A program made the position numbers and the translations under genes. Below are positions 6,340 through 13,469 of a stretch of DNA of 64,000 nucleotides, piece by piece. Under the pieces are notes generated by a model, which did not search any database, was not told the origin of the DNA, and saw nothing but the letters and a program-made list of their open reading frames with translations. Each line of letters starts with the position of its first letter. Within the stretch, counting starts at the first letter, position 1. This DNA comes from Buttiauxella brennerae ATCC 51605 (GTDB lineage Bacteria; Pseudomonadota; Gammaproteobacteria; Enterobacterales; Enterobacteriaceae), in NCBI RefSeq assembly GCF_001654925.1, contig NZ_LXER01000017.1, forward strand, positions 310,001 to 374,000, given 5' to 3'.

Positions 6340-6959
6340 CAGAGAAGAATGTTTACAAGGCGATCAGCGCAGTAGCCAAGGATATGTCTGAGCAAGGCAT
6401 TAGCAAGGACAGACGCAACGCCCAGCAGGGTTTTAACTTTCGCGGTATCGATCAGGTATACAACGCGTTAGCGCCTGCACTTGTTAGGCATGGATTGCTC
6501 ATCTTGCCCCGCATCACAGAACGCAGCGTAACAGAGCGAGTAACTCAAAAAGGCGGAGTGCTCTTCTACGTTGTCGTCAAAGCTGAGTTCGATTTCGTCA
6601 GCACTGAGGATGGAAGCATTCATACGGTTGTGACTTACGGCGAGGCGATGGACAGCGGGGACAAGGCCACCAACAAGGCCATGTCGATCGCCTACAAATA
6701 CGCAGCATTCCAGGCGTTCTGCATTCCAACGGAAGAAACAGCGATTGATGCGGATGCGGAAGTCCACCAGGTGTCAACTCGCACACCGGATGAGGTGCTG
6801 AAAGACTTTACCGCTCAGGCATCGGCCTGTCAGAGCATGGATGAATTAAAGGGCATCTACAAACCGGCATGGAATGCGCTGGCGGCATCACCAGATCATC
6901 AGCAGAAATGCGTAGACGTATTCAAAACGCGCAACTCAGAACTAAAACAGGCGGCATAA
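6336..6959 (+). CDS. erf: ERF-family single-strand annealing recombinase
   Basis: A 207-residue homologue of the P22 Erf/ERF superfamily, which anneals complementary single strands during phage recombination and genome circularisation. Typical features are the N-terminal helix (VYKAISAVAKDMSEQGISK), the FNFRGIDQVYNALAPAL segment, and the conserved block ending GDKATNKAMSIAYKYAAFQ around residues 105-130. The C-terminal third is more variable. It is coupled upstream to a small acidic ORF and abuts ssb, a common erf-ssb recombination pair. Confidence 0.92.
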   Translation: MTEKNVYKAISAVAKDMSEQGISKDRRNAQQGFNFRGIDQVYNALAPALVRHGLLILPRITERSVTERVTQKGGVLFYVVVKAEFDFVSTEDGSIHTVVTYGEAMDSGDKATNKAMSIAYKYAAFQAFCIPTEETAIDADAEVHQVSTRTPDEVLKDFTAQASACQSMDELKGIYKPAWNALAASPDHQQKCVDVFKTRNSELKQAA

Positions 6960-7433
6960 ATGGCAATTAACGTAATTACGGTATCAGGGAATGTTGGCAA
7001 GGATGCAGTGCTTCGCGTCACGCCAAACGGCAAGCACATCGCTTCATTCTCTCTGCCGGCTAAAAGTGGTTTTGGGGATAACGAGAAAACATCCTGGCTG
7101 AACTGCAAAATGTTCGGAACGATGGCTGAGAAGTTATCGGGCGCGGTATTGAAAGGCGCAAAGGTAACAGTATGCGGTGAGTTCGTTATTGAGGAATGGA
7201 CTCGACAGGATGGCAGCCAGGCACAAACGCCGACAGTTTTGGTGCGGGATATTGACCTGCCGCCACGCGGTGGAACGCAGCCACAACAGCAAGCAACGCA
7301 GCAGGCCAGCCACTCACAGCCTCAGCAACAACGCCAGGCGCAAATGAGCGAACCTCCTATGGACTTCGATGACGATATACCTTTTGCACCGGTAACGCTT
7401 CCCTTCCCTCGTCACGCTATTCACTCGATTTAA
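6960..7433 (+). CDS. ssb: Phage single-stranded DNA-binding protein
   Basis: An SSB with an N-terminal OB fold (residues 1-105, from INVITVSGNVGKDAVLRV), a Gln-rich linker, and an acidic motif MDFDDDIPF. In host SSB this motif is the extreme C-terminus and recruits repair and replication proteins. Here 15 residues (APVTLPFPRHAIHSI) follow it. It starts directly after the erf stop (TAAATGG), so the two are co-translated. Either a phage-specific tail or a frameshift product; OB fold is intact. Confidence 0.92.
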   Translation: MAINVITVSGNVGKDAVLRVTPNGKHIASFSLPAKSGFGDNEKTSWLNCKMFGTMAEKLSGAVLKGAKVTVCGEFVIEEWTRQDGSQAQTPTVLVRDIDLPPRGGTQPQQQATQQASHSQPQQQRQAQMSEPPMDFDDDIPFAPVTLPFPRHAIHSI

Positions 7434-7451
7434 CCTAAACAGGACGCCGCT

Positions 7452-7757
7452 ATGCCATCACCTCAACCTGGGGCGGATAACCCTCGTCAGTGCTCTGCTG
7501 GAAGTAAGTCGGAGGTGCTGGCGAATGTGTTTGCGTACCTGAATAAATCAATGGCTGGAGAGATTCAGCCGGAGTCGAAACAGCAGCGCATGGAGCGCCA
7601 GGCTGACTCGCTGGCAGATAGCCAGTTATGGCACGACAACTACCGCGCATCGTTCCTGCCAGCCTTCCAGATTGTCGGCCCTCACCTACCTCACAAATAC
7701 ACAGACGACCGTTCTCGCGTCCGCTTAGGTCGCTTCGGTCATCGCACTAGCGACTAA
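7452..7757 (+). CDS. Phage accessory protein, unknown
   Basis: A 101-residue hydrophilic protein beginning MPSPQPGADNPRQ, with a helical centre (QQRMERQADSLADSQLWHDN) and a basic C-terminus (DDRSRVRLGRFGHRTSD). It follows ssb by 18 bp in the same transcript. No domain recognised; composition suggests a nucleic-acid or protein-interaction role but nothing specific. Confidence 0.5.
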   Translation: MPSPQPGADNPRQCSAGSKSEVLANVFAYLNKSMAGEIQPESKQQRMERQADSLADSQLWHDNYRASFLPAFQIVGPHLPHKYTDDRSRVRLGRFGHRTSD

Positions 7758-7768
7758 GGGGATTACCC

Positions 7769-7933
7769 ATGCGAACCAATCAGTATGATCCTGACATCAC
7801 GCCGGGAGACTTAGCCATACGCCGCAGACAGCGCCCAATGCCATCACGGAACGAGCTGATGAAGCGCTGCAGCTTTCCATCGGTGAACGAAAACCGGTTT
7901 CTGAATCGTCTTTTGCAAGGGAGTGGCAAGTGA
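7769..7933 (+). CDS. 54-residue basic phage protein, unknown
   Basis: Short ORF beginning MRTNQYDPDITPGDLAIRRR; basic throughout, ending RLLQGSGK. Its TGA overlaps a GTG at 7930 that appears to be the original start of the next gene (AAGTGA). The start has only a weak SD (AAGGGG). Unknown function; listed because of tight packing. Confidence 0.5.
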   Translation: MRTNQYDPDITPGDLAIRRRQRPMPSRNELMKRCSFPSVNENRFLNRLLQGSGK

Positions 7934-7972
7934 AAATTGAAACTACTGAGGTGCTGTCTTTAACCATCACAG

Positions 7973-8473
7973 ATGGTTGAAGGTCTCGATCCTGTCCGAG
8001 TGATGATTGAAAACTATGAGCCCGGAAAAGGCCGCATCACTATCACCTGCTATGGAAAGGCATGGACTGGTGCATGGTTTGCCATGGGTGGCGACACGGT
8101 GCAGGAGTTCATCAAGCGCGTTTCTAACCAATACCTGATTGGTTATTTCTCGCCGCAGATGTCCAGCACGGTTGATGACGATAACGACGCAAATATTGAG
8201 TTTGTTAAAGGCGAAATTATCAAGCTGCGACGCCAGCAGGAAATTACCTGGCATGAGGCGCAAGAGATGTGGAGCGAGGTCAGCGGCGCGGATGACGTTA
8301 AGGCGCTTTGCTGTGACTCTCGCCTTGGTAGCGCGCTGTTAAATCTACTGGGTGATGAGCCATGGTATGCCGGTTGGCCTTCTGTTCCAAATCACGAATA
8401 TAAGTACCTCGAGCGCATAACCAATGCGGTACGCGAGGCTCTGAAAACTCTGGAGGCTGGCGCTACCCAGTGA
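7973..8473 (+). CDS. Phage protein beginning VEGLDPVRV, probably 5' frameshifted
   Basis: A 166-residue soluble protein, N-terminal part beta-rich (GRITITCYGKAWTGAW), C-terminal part helical. ATG 7973 has no SD. Upstream, GTG 7930 after a proper SD reads 16 codons (VKIETTEVLSLTITDG) and stops at the same place. Removing one G near 7972 would join the two frames into one longer protein, a form I recall from related prophages. So the gene may have suffered a +1 insertion, or translation restarts at the internal ATG. Function unknown. Confidence 0.6.
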   Translation: MVEGLDPVRVMIENYEPGKGRITITCYGKAWTGAWFAMGGDTVQEFIKRVSNQYLIGYFSPQMSSTVDDDNDANIEFVKGEIIKLRRQQEITWHEAQEMWSEVSGADDVKALCCDSRLGSALLNLLGDEPWYAGWPSVPNHEYKYLERITNAVREALKTLEAGATQ

Positions 8474-8479
8474 TGCCTC

Positions 8480-8704
8480 ATGAACGCAACAGAGAGCAAT
8501 GCAGTACGAGCCACTGCGCGTAAATGCTGGGGAGATGTTGAATCAGCATGGAAGAAAGAAGGCGCAAGGAATGCGCAAGAACGGAAAGAAATCTATCTCC
8601 GCATCCTCTGCAAGTACGAAACGAAATACCACCCTATCTATACCAGGCGGCAACTCATTTACTGGATGGGCGTCGCTAACGGAACTCTGGAGGATCGCCA
8701 TTGA
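8480..8704 (+). CDS. 74-residue basic phage protein, unknown
   Basis: Begins MNATESNAVRATARKCWGDV and is Lys/Arg/Trp-rich and helical, 6 bp after the preceding stop. Its TGA overlaps the TTG start of the next gene (TTGA), giving translational coupling. No family recognised. Confidence 0.55.
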   Translation: MNATESNAVRATARKCWGDVESAWKKEGARNAQERKEIYLRILCKYETKYHPIYTRRQLIYWMGVANGTLEDRH

Positions 8705-8907
8705 AACAGCGAGTAGACCGCCAAAAGCCGGTTATCGGCATCCATAAGCAGACAGGTGAGCAAGTCTATTTTCCGTCGCCATATTACGCGCCTGGATTTA
8801 AACGTGCAGGCATCAAGAAAGCCATCAGTGGTCGCGCTAAGTCACATCGCGGCTTCACATGGCGATACGCAACCAAATTCGAACGCGAGCAATTTGCTCA
8901 GCATTGA
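8701..8907 (+). CDS. 68-residue basic phage protein with TTG start
   Basis: Starts at TTG 8701 overlapping the upstream stop, with GGAGG eight bases ahead. The product (LKQRVDRQKPVIGIHKQT at the start) is very basic and contains FPSPYYAPGFKRAGIKKAI, suggesting nucleic-acid contact. No ATG is available earlier in frame. Unknown family. Confidence 0.55.
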   Translation: MKQRVDRQKPVIGIHKQTGEQVYFPSPYYAPGFKRAGIKKAISGRAKSHRGFTWRYATKFEREQFAQH

Positions 8908-8917
8908 GGGATGAGAG

Positions 8918-9109
8918 ATGAGCAATAACATTAAAACGCTGAACTATGACCCGGCGGACCCAGACAAGATGAAGCTACCTGCTGGGGCTAAATGCGGAGA
9001 TTGCCGCCACATTTACCGTTGCAAAGCAATTTTCGGTCACGTCGAAACTGACACTTACTGCGACTGGTCACCATCTCGTTTTGTCGCTCAGGAGGCCAGC
9101 AATGGATAA
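8918..9109 (+). CDS. Cysteine-containing phage protein, possible zinc site
   Basis: A 63-residue product with CGDCRHIYRC and a later TDTYCDW, four Cys that could hold one zinc ion, in a pattern repeated in many enterobacterial prophage proteins of unknown role. Its end overlaps the next start by 8 bp. Good SD (GAGATGAGAG region). Confidence 0.6.
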   Translation: MSNNIKTLNYDPADPDKMKLPAGAKCGDCRHIYRCKAIFGHVETDTYCDWSPSRFVAQEASNG

Positions 9110-9785
9110 GGGAATAGAAGCGCTGATTGCCAGAAAAGGAAATGCGGTTACAGGGAGTTACTACCTGGCTGAGTGTGGTGCCTGCGGAGAAATGTTTACC
9201 AGTGAGCGTATGACTGGCGGTGAGGCTATTGCCGATACGGGCGATTATGGCGATTGCTATTGCCCGCATTGCGATACTGATGACTCTGAAATCATAGATT
9301 GCGGCGCTGTTAATTCTGCCGTGGTCGAGGCCTGGAATTTTCAGCAGAAACATATTGATGCACTGATAGCGGCTCTGGAGCAGTCGAGGCTGCGAGGCGA
9401 TGAGTGGAAGGAGAAGTGTAGTGAGGCTGTCGAGCATGGCGCTAATCGCATCGCAGAGCTGCAAGCCGCACCCAGCGGCATGATGCAGCTATCCAATGAA
9501 CTGGCAGAGATGAAGCAAACTGTCTCCAGATTGCGTAGTGAGCGTGACTCGATGCTGCGTGACAGGCTCAATAATATGGAATCTCGTCCACTATGCGTTA
9601 AGTCCAATGACGCTATGCGTGAAGCTGCGCCGCTATGCGTTAAGTTGCCAGATTCAAGCAGCAAGGCATTCTGGAGTGGCATCGGCAAGACAGAGCAATT
9701 CCATCCAGAAACCTATAAGCGCTGGGTGAAAGAAGCCATTGAGCGTGCGGGTGATATTGCAGGAATTCAGGTTGAGGTGAAGTGA
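9102..9785 (+). CDS. Phage accessory protein, zinc ribbon plus coiled coil (Ea22-like)
   Basis: A 227-residue mosaic protein. Residues 20-60 hold CGACGEMF and CYCPHC, a zinc-ribbon-like pair; residues 80-160 are a charged coiled coil (ELAEMKQTVSRLRSERDSML); the C-terminal part has a repeated PLCVK segment and ends ERAGDIAGIQVEVK. Such mosaics resemble Ead/Ea22-like proteins of lambdoid phages, which vary by module exchange. ATG 9102 overlaps the previous gene. Role unknown. Confidence 0.55.
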   Translation: MDKGIEALIARKGNAVTGSYYLAECGACGEMFTSERMTGGEAIADTGDYGDCYCPHCDTDDSEIIDCGAVNSAVVEAWNFQQKHIDALIAALEQSRLRGDEWKEKCSEAVEHGANRIAELQAAPSGMMQLSNELAEMKQTVSRLRSERDSMLRDRLNNMESRPLCVKSNDAMREAAPLCVKLPDSSSKAFWSGIGKTEQFHPETYKRWVKEAIERAGDIAGIQVEVK

Positions 9786-9786
9786 G

Positions 9787-9948
9787 ATGGGAAACGCAAA
9801 TCAAAAACGGCGGGCAATTAACCTAAAACTGACATACACAGAAGCGGTGCAGCTACTCCAAACCCTGAACTCTTTGGACAATGAGGATAATGAGGCGGTT
9901 AGCTCACTGCTACAAGAAGCCGCTAGAAAATTGCGGGAGGCACTATGA
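9787..9948 (+). CDS. 53-residue phage protein, unknown
   Basis: Starts 1 bp after the previous stop (TGAGATGG) and overlaps the next start as ATGA. Product begins MGNANQKRRAINLKLTYTEA and is largely amphipathic helix. Translational coupling on both sides supports it; no known family. Confidence 0.55.
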   Translation: MGNANQKRRAINLKLTYTEAVQLLQTLNSLDNEDNEAVSSLLQEAARKLREAL

Positions 9949-10457
9949 CTACCAATCGCATGGGATTAGAGCAGACGCTGAGTGATGAGCAAGTGAAAGA
10001 GCTTGGCGAAACGCTGCGTTCTTGGCAGGACGGCTACGACCCAATAGACGACAAAGAACAATATCAGCTTTTCGCCAATACCATGACCGCTCTTAACGAG
10101 TTACTGGCGCGACGGGATGCGAGCAGGAAGCCGGTTGCTGATGTTGTTGCGTGGAACAAGCCAGGCGAAGAAAGAAAGTGTGATATTCGCTGGCGGCGTT
10201 TCAATGTAGCTCCGGGCCCATTGTTTGCAGCGCCTCCACTCCAGGCTGTGCCTACTGGATGGAAACTGGTACCGATCGAGCCAACAGAGAATATGGTAGT
10301 TGAAGGGTTTGAATCTGAACCGGACTCATTCTTTAGTAATTCGGATGAATGGGAGGCATACAAAGCTATGAGCGGATGCCAGCAGGCGGCGCATAAAGCC
10401 AAGTTATGCTGGGCTGCCATGATTGCCGCCGCGCCAAGTATCAAAAATGAACCATAA
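9945..10457 (+). CDS. Ead/Ea22-type phage accessory protein
   Basis: A 170-residue protein. The N-terminal helix is followed by PVADVVAWNKPGEE, then PLFAAPPLQAVPTGWKLVPI and a C-terminal CWAAMIAAAP segment. These phrases are typical of the variable Ead/Ea22/DUF551-like proteins in the b-region side of lambdoid phages. Overlaps the upstream gene as ATGA. Its role is not established to my knowledge. Confidence 0.6.
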   Translation: MTTNRMGLEQTLSDEQVKELGETLRSWQDGYDPIDDKEQYQLFANTMTALNELLARRDASRKPVADVVAWNKPGEERKCDIRWRRFNVAPGPLFAAPPLQAVPTGWKLVPIEPTENMVVEGFESEPDSFFSNSDEWEAYKAMSGCQQAAHKAKLCWAAMIAAAPSIKNEP

Positions 10458-10602
10458 ACACCAAATCACTCACCAATAAGCTCATATGTGAGCCATTACA
10501 CGCGTAACGGTTTATACATGAGCCATTTCTATTAAATTTCATGATAAAAGACCATATATGACCTGCATCTGAGTGCGGTTTTTTATACGCCTGGAGAAAG
10601 CC
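10458..10602 (+). promoter_or_regulatory. xis-int upstream region with TGAGCCATT repeats
   Basis: Two direct copies of TGAGCCATT at 10489-10497 and 10519-10527 start 30 bp apart, each preceded by ATAYRTGAGCC-like sequence. Direct repeats ahead of xis-int are typical of excisionase or arm-type integrase sites. A terminator (10562-10584) separates them from xis. Confidence 0.4.
10562..10584 (+). terminator. Weak intrinsic terminator before xis
   Basis: CC-GCA/TGC-GG imperfect arms then six T residues. Sequence after it (CGCCTGGAGAAAG then ATGAGC) repeats that after the 4799 terminator. Confidence 0.5.
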
Positions 10603-10851
10603 ATGAGCGAAATTATCCAACTGGTGCCTAACAAATGGGTATCTGAAGAATTGCTGATTACGATCACTGGATTGACACACAACGCCATAAAGATGGCCAG
10701 AGAGAAATCATGGCTTGAAGGAAAGGAGTACCGACATTACTCAGGTGACTGTCAGCCAAAAGACAACAGCCCTATTTTATACAACCGTCATGAAGTCGAT
10801 AACTGGGTAGAGCGACAACGCCCGGCGATCCCCCGCAAGAAATCTGCTTAA
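10603..10851 (+). CDS. xis: Putative excisionase
   Basis: An 82-residue protein directly upstream of the integrase. The phrases LVPNKWVSEELLITITGLT, a helix-turn-helix-like start, and NRHEVDNWVERQ near the end match the DUF1233 putative excisionase group, winged-helix proteins that bend DNA at the attachment site. ATG 10603 follows GGAGAAAG. Family assignment from motifs and position. Confidence 0.8.
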   Translation: MSEIIQLVPNKWVSEELLITITGLTHNAIKMAREKSWLEGKEYRHYSGDCQPKDNSPILYNRHEVDNWVERQRPAIPRKKSA

Positions 10852-10884
10852 ATACCCTCACCTTTCAACAATGAGGAAGTATGC

Positions 10885-12168
10885 ATGTCCAAATATCCAA
10901 CTGGCGTGGAGAACCACGGCGGCACGCTGCGGCTGTGGTTTATCTACAAGGGGAAGAGAGTCAGGGAGTCGCTGGGCGTAGAGGATACGCCGAAGAACAG
11001 GAAGATAGCCGGGGAATTGCGTACGTCTATTGGGTTCGCAATAAAGACAGGGACGTTTAACTATGCCGCGCAGTTCCCGCAGTCTCCGAACCTGAAGAAG
11101 TTCGGCATCACCGGGCAGGACATTACGCTTGGCGTGATATCTGCGAAGTGGCTTGAGCTAAAGAGGATGGAAATAACAGAGAACGCATTCAGGCGCTACA
11201 AGTCATATATCAAAATTACCCAGGAGAATCTCGGGCCCGAACGGTTGCTTTCTTCTATATCACACGAAGATATTCTTACGCTAAGAATGGAGTTGCTTAC
11301 CGGGTATCAGGTTAACGGAAAGCATCAGTTGAACCGGTCCGCCAAAAAGGGACGCACGGTAAGAACGGTAAACGTTTATCTGGCATGCCTGTCTGGAATG
11401 ATGGAGTTTGCTGTCCATAACGGGTACATCGAAAAGAGCCCATTCACTGGAGTTGATCCGTTACGCAAGAGCAGACCTGAGCCCGACCCGCTGAGCAAGG
11501 ATGAGTATAGACGCCTCCTTGATGCGGCACCGGCTGAACAGATACGTAACCTGTGGGTTCTGGCGGTCAATACTGGCTTGCGTCATGGGGAGATAAGCGC
11601 ACTGGCATGGGAAGATATCGACACCAAAAACTTGACGATAACGATCCGTCGCAATCTGGCTATTAAGGACCACTTTACCCCACCGAAAACTGATTGCGGT
11701 AACCGGACCATAAATCTGACACTTCCAGCGATTCAGGCGCTGAAAAATCAGATGGCTTATACCCGCATGGGCAAGCAGCACAAGATAAAGGTTCATCTGC
11801 GAGAGTTTGGGAGAGCGCGCACAGATGAGTGCACCTTTGTATTTGTGCCAAAGCTTACCGCACGAAATGGGATCGGGGGAGACTGGTACGCGCCAGGGTC
11901 ATTTGGTGCTACGTGGAATTTGATGTTGCAGCGTGCCGGTATTCGCCACCGGAAAGCATACGAGTCGAGACACACCTTTGCGTGCTGGGCATTAAGCGCG
12001 GGGGCCAACCCGAACTTTATCGCAGCACAAATGGGCCACACTTCGGCGCAGATGGTTTACAACGTTTACGGGAAATGGATGAGTGATAACAACGGCGATC
12101 AGATGAGCATTATGAACGCTAATTTTAGTGAAGATGTCCCACAGATGCCCCAGGCAATATCGCAGTAA
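10885..12168 (+). CDS. int: Tyrosine-type phage integrase
   Basis: A 427-residue site-specific recombinase. N-terminal arm-binding domain of the DUF3596 type (GGTLRLWFIYKGKRVRESLG), core-binding SAM-like domain (about 90-190), and catalytic domain with Arg in TGLRHGE, the SRHTFACWAL box, GHTS and the nucleophile Tyr in NVYGKW. The C-terminus is intact. The stop is 26 bp from ycgN, so the attachment site is in or near that gap, with the gene pointing at the boundary. Confidence 0.95.
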   Translation: MSKYPTGVENHGGTLRLWFIYKGKRVRESLGVEDTPKNRKIAGELRTSIGFAIKTGTFNYAAQFPQSPNLKKFGITGQDITLGVISAKWLELKRMEITENAFRRYKSYIKITQENLGPERLLSSISHEDILTLRMELLTGYQVNGKHQLNRSAKKGRTVRTVNVYLACLSGMMEFAVHNGYIEKSPFTGVDPLRKSRPEPDPLSKDEYRRLLDAAPAEQIRNLWVLAVNTGLRHGEISALAWEDIDTKNLTITIRRNLAIKDHFTPPKTDCGNRTINLTLPAIQALKNQMAYTRMGKQHKIKVHLREFGRARTDECTFVFVPKLTARNGIGGDWYAPGSFGATWNLMLQRAGIRHRKAYESRHTFACWALSAGANPNFIAAQMGHTSAQMVYNVYGKWMSDNNGDQMSIMNANFSEDVPQMPQAISQ

Positions 12169-12194
12169 GACAAAACTCCTTTAAAATCAATACG

Positions 12195-12641
12195 TCAATC
12201 AGCCCACTCAGGTTTGTTGAGTATATGATCTTGCCAATCACTGACTTCAGACTCTTTAACCGCGATGTGACGTACAGAAATGCGTTCGCCGTGCATGGCC
12301 GCTTTTGAGCCTGTTAACAACGGGTGCCATGTCGGTAAATCTTTACCTTCGGCCAACAGGCGATAAGCACACGAATGTGGCAACCATTCGAACGTCGGCA
12401 AATTATCACGCGTGAGCTTGATACAGTCTGGCTCGTATTCAAAACGGCGCTCGTAATTTTTGCACTGGCACGTTTTGATGTTTAGCTGTTTGCACGCGAC
12501 GTTAGTGAAATAGATTTCATCGCTGTCTTCGTCCATCAGCTTATGCAGACAACACTGGCCACAGCCGTCACACAGTGATTCCCACTCCGTGTCGCTCATT
12601 TCGTCGAGTGTTTTACTCTGCCAAAAAGGTGCCTGTGTCAT
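12195..12641 (-). CDS. ycgN: YcgN-family cysteine-cluster protein
   Basis: A 148-residue UPF0260 protein very close to E. coli YcgN. A Cys cluster [11 protein letters not shown] (about residue 25) plus later CQCKNY and CIKL suggest metal or Fe-S binding; the family belongs to the YkgJ-type zinc/iron-chelating group. The biochemical role is not established. ATG 12641 gives the family N-terminus ([13 protein letters not shown]). It is the first host gene beside the prophage and follows ycgM by 90 bp. Confidence 0.93.
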   Translation of the reverse strand: MTQAPFWQSKTLDEMSDTEWESLCDGCGQCCLHKLMDEDSDEIYFTNVACKQLNIKTCQCKNYERRFEYEPDCIKLTRDNLPTFEWLPHSCAYRLLAEGKDLPTWHPLLTGSKAAMHGERISVRHIAVKESEVSDWQDHILNKPEWAD

Positions 12642-12731
12642 GTTGGTGCCCGCATTTGAAAAAACAAGCTGCACCTTATAAACGCTGTGGGATAAAGATG
12701 CAAGTGTTGCCGCCCCGAGGCGGCAATTTCA

Positions 12732-13391
12732 TTATAGTACGCGGGTGGTCAAACTACGCCCGTCAAAGCTCAGTTCCAGGCTATCACCGCTTGCCAGTGG
12801 ACCAACGCCTTCTGGCGTGCCGGTCAAAATCACATCACCAGCACGCAAGGTAAAGAAGCGGCTCATGTAGGCAATTAACGGCACAATTTTGTGGATCATG
12901 TCCGAAGTCGAACCTTGCTGGCGAATTTCGCCATTAATTTTCAGCGCAATCTCGGTGTTTTGCGGATCGGCTGCAAATTGAGCCGCCGGGATAAAACCCG
13001 AAATCGGGCAGGAATTATCGAAGCCCTTCGCTTTTTCCCACGGCTGCCCTGCTTTCTTTAGCTTGCCCTGCAGGTCACGTAATGTCAGATCCAGCGCGAT
13101 ACCGTAACCCGCGATGGCTTTTGCGACATGCTCTTCCGTCGCCTGTTTAAGCGTTGAGCCGATAAGAATCGCCAGTTCAACTTCATGGTGCACAGAGCCT
13201 AAACCCTGCGGTAGAGCAAGCGGCTGGCGAATATCGCACAGCGCGCTTTCCGGTTTGATAAATAAAACCGGTTCATCAGGTGTCGCACTGCCCATCTCTT
13301 TAATATGTTTTGCGTAGTTGCTACCTACACACACTACTTTGCTGACCGGAAAATCCAGCAGCGCGCCCTGCCAGTTATGATGCTGATACAT
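12732..13391 (-). CDS. ycgM: Fumarylacetoacetate hydrolase-family enzyme YcgM
   Basis: A 219-residue single-domain FAH-fold enzyme, same length as E. coli YcgM. Metal-binding acidic residues are seen in HHEVELAILIG and in the ALDLTLRDLQ segment; the C-terminal DVILTGTPEGVG motif is typical. FAH-fold relatives act on 2-oxo acids; recent work assigns relatives an oxaloacetate tautomerase role, which I cannot verify from sequence. Transcribed toward ycgN. Confidence 0.93.
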   Translation of the reverse strand: MYQHHNWQGALLDFPVSKVVCVGSNYAKHIKEMGSATPDEPVLFIKPESALCDIRQPLALPQGLGSVHHEVELAILIGSTLKQATEEHVAKAIAGYGIALDLTLRDLQGKLKKAGQPWEKAKGFDNSCPISGFIPAAQFAADPQNTEIALKINGEIRQQGSTSDMIHKIVPLIAYMSRFFTLRAGDVILTGTPEGVGPLASGDSLELSFDGRSLTTRVL

Positions 13392-13469
13392 GCCTTTCCT
13401 CTGCGTCGTTGTGTTAACTACTTTTGATACTAGAGAAAAAAACCACGGCTGAATACTGATGAGTATCAG

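Larger units (their letters stand above)
1..12190. mobile_element. Lambda-like prophage, early region and integrase end (partial)
   Basis: A lambdoid early region in the order O - cII - nutR - cro - PR - cI - lipoprotein - PL - nutL - N-like - accessory ORFs - erf - ssb - accessory ORFs - xis - int. The element runs off the left edge; no structural or lysis genes are in view. The right boundary lies between the int stop at 12168 and the ycgN stop at 12195, because ycgN is an intact host gene. Small overlapping ORFs with ATGA junctions and strong strand polarity from each promoter are typical of such phages. No att core can be defined without the other end. Confidence 0.93.

Noticed and set aside
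8139-8342. ORF inside gene 7973-8473 in another frame
   Set aside because: Shadow of the longer frame, with no ribosome binding site.
12707-12726. Hairpin TTGCCGCC/GGCGGCAA between ycgM and ycgN
   Set aside because: No T run in the direction of transcription; not called as a terminator.
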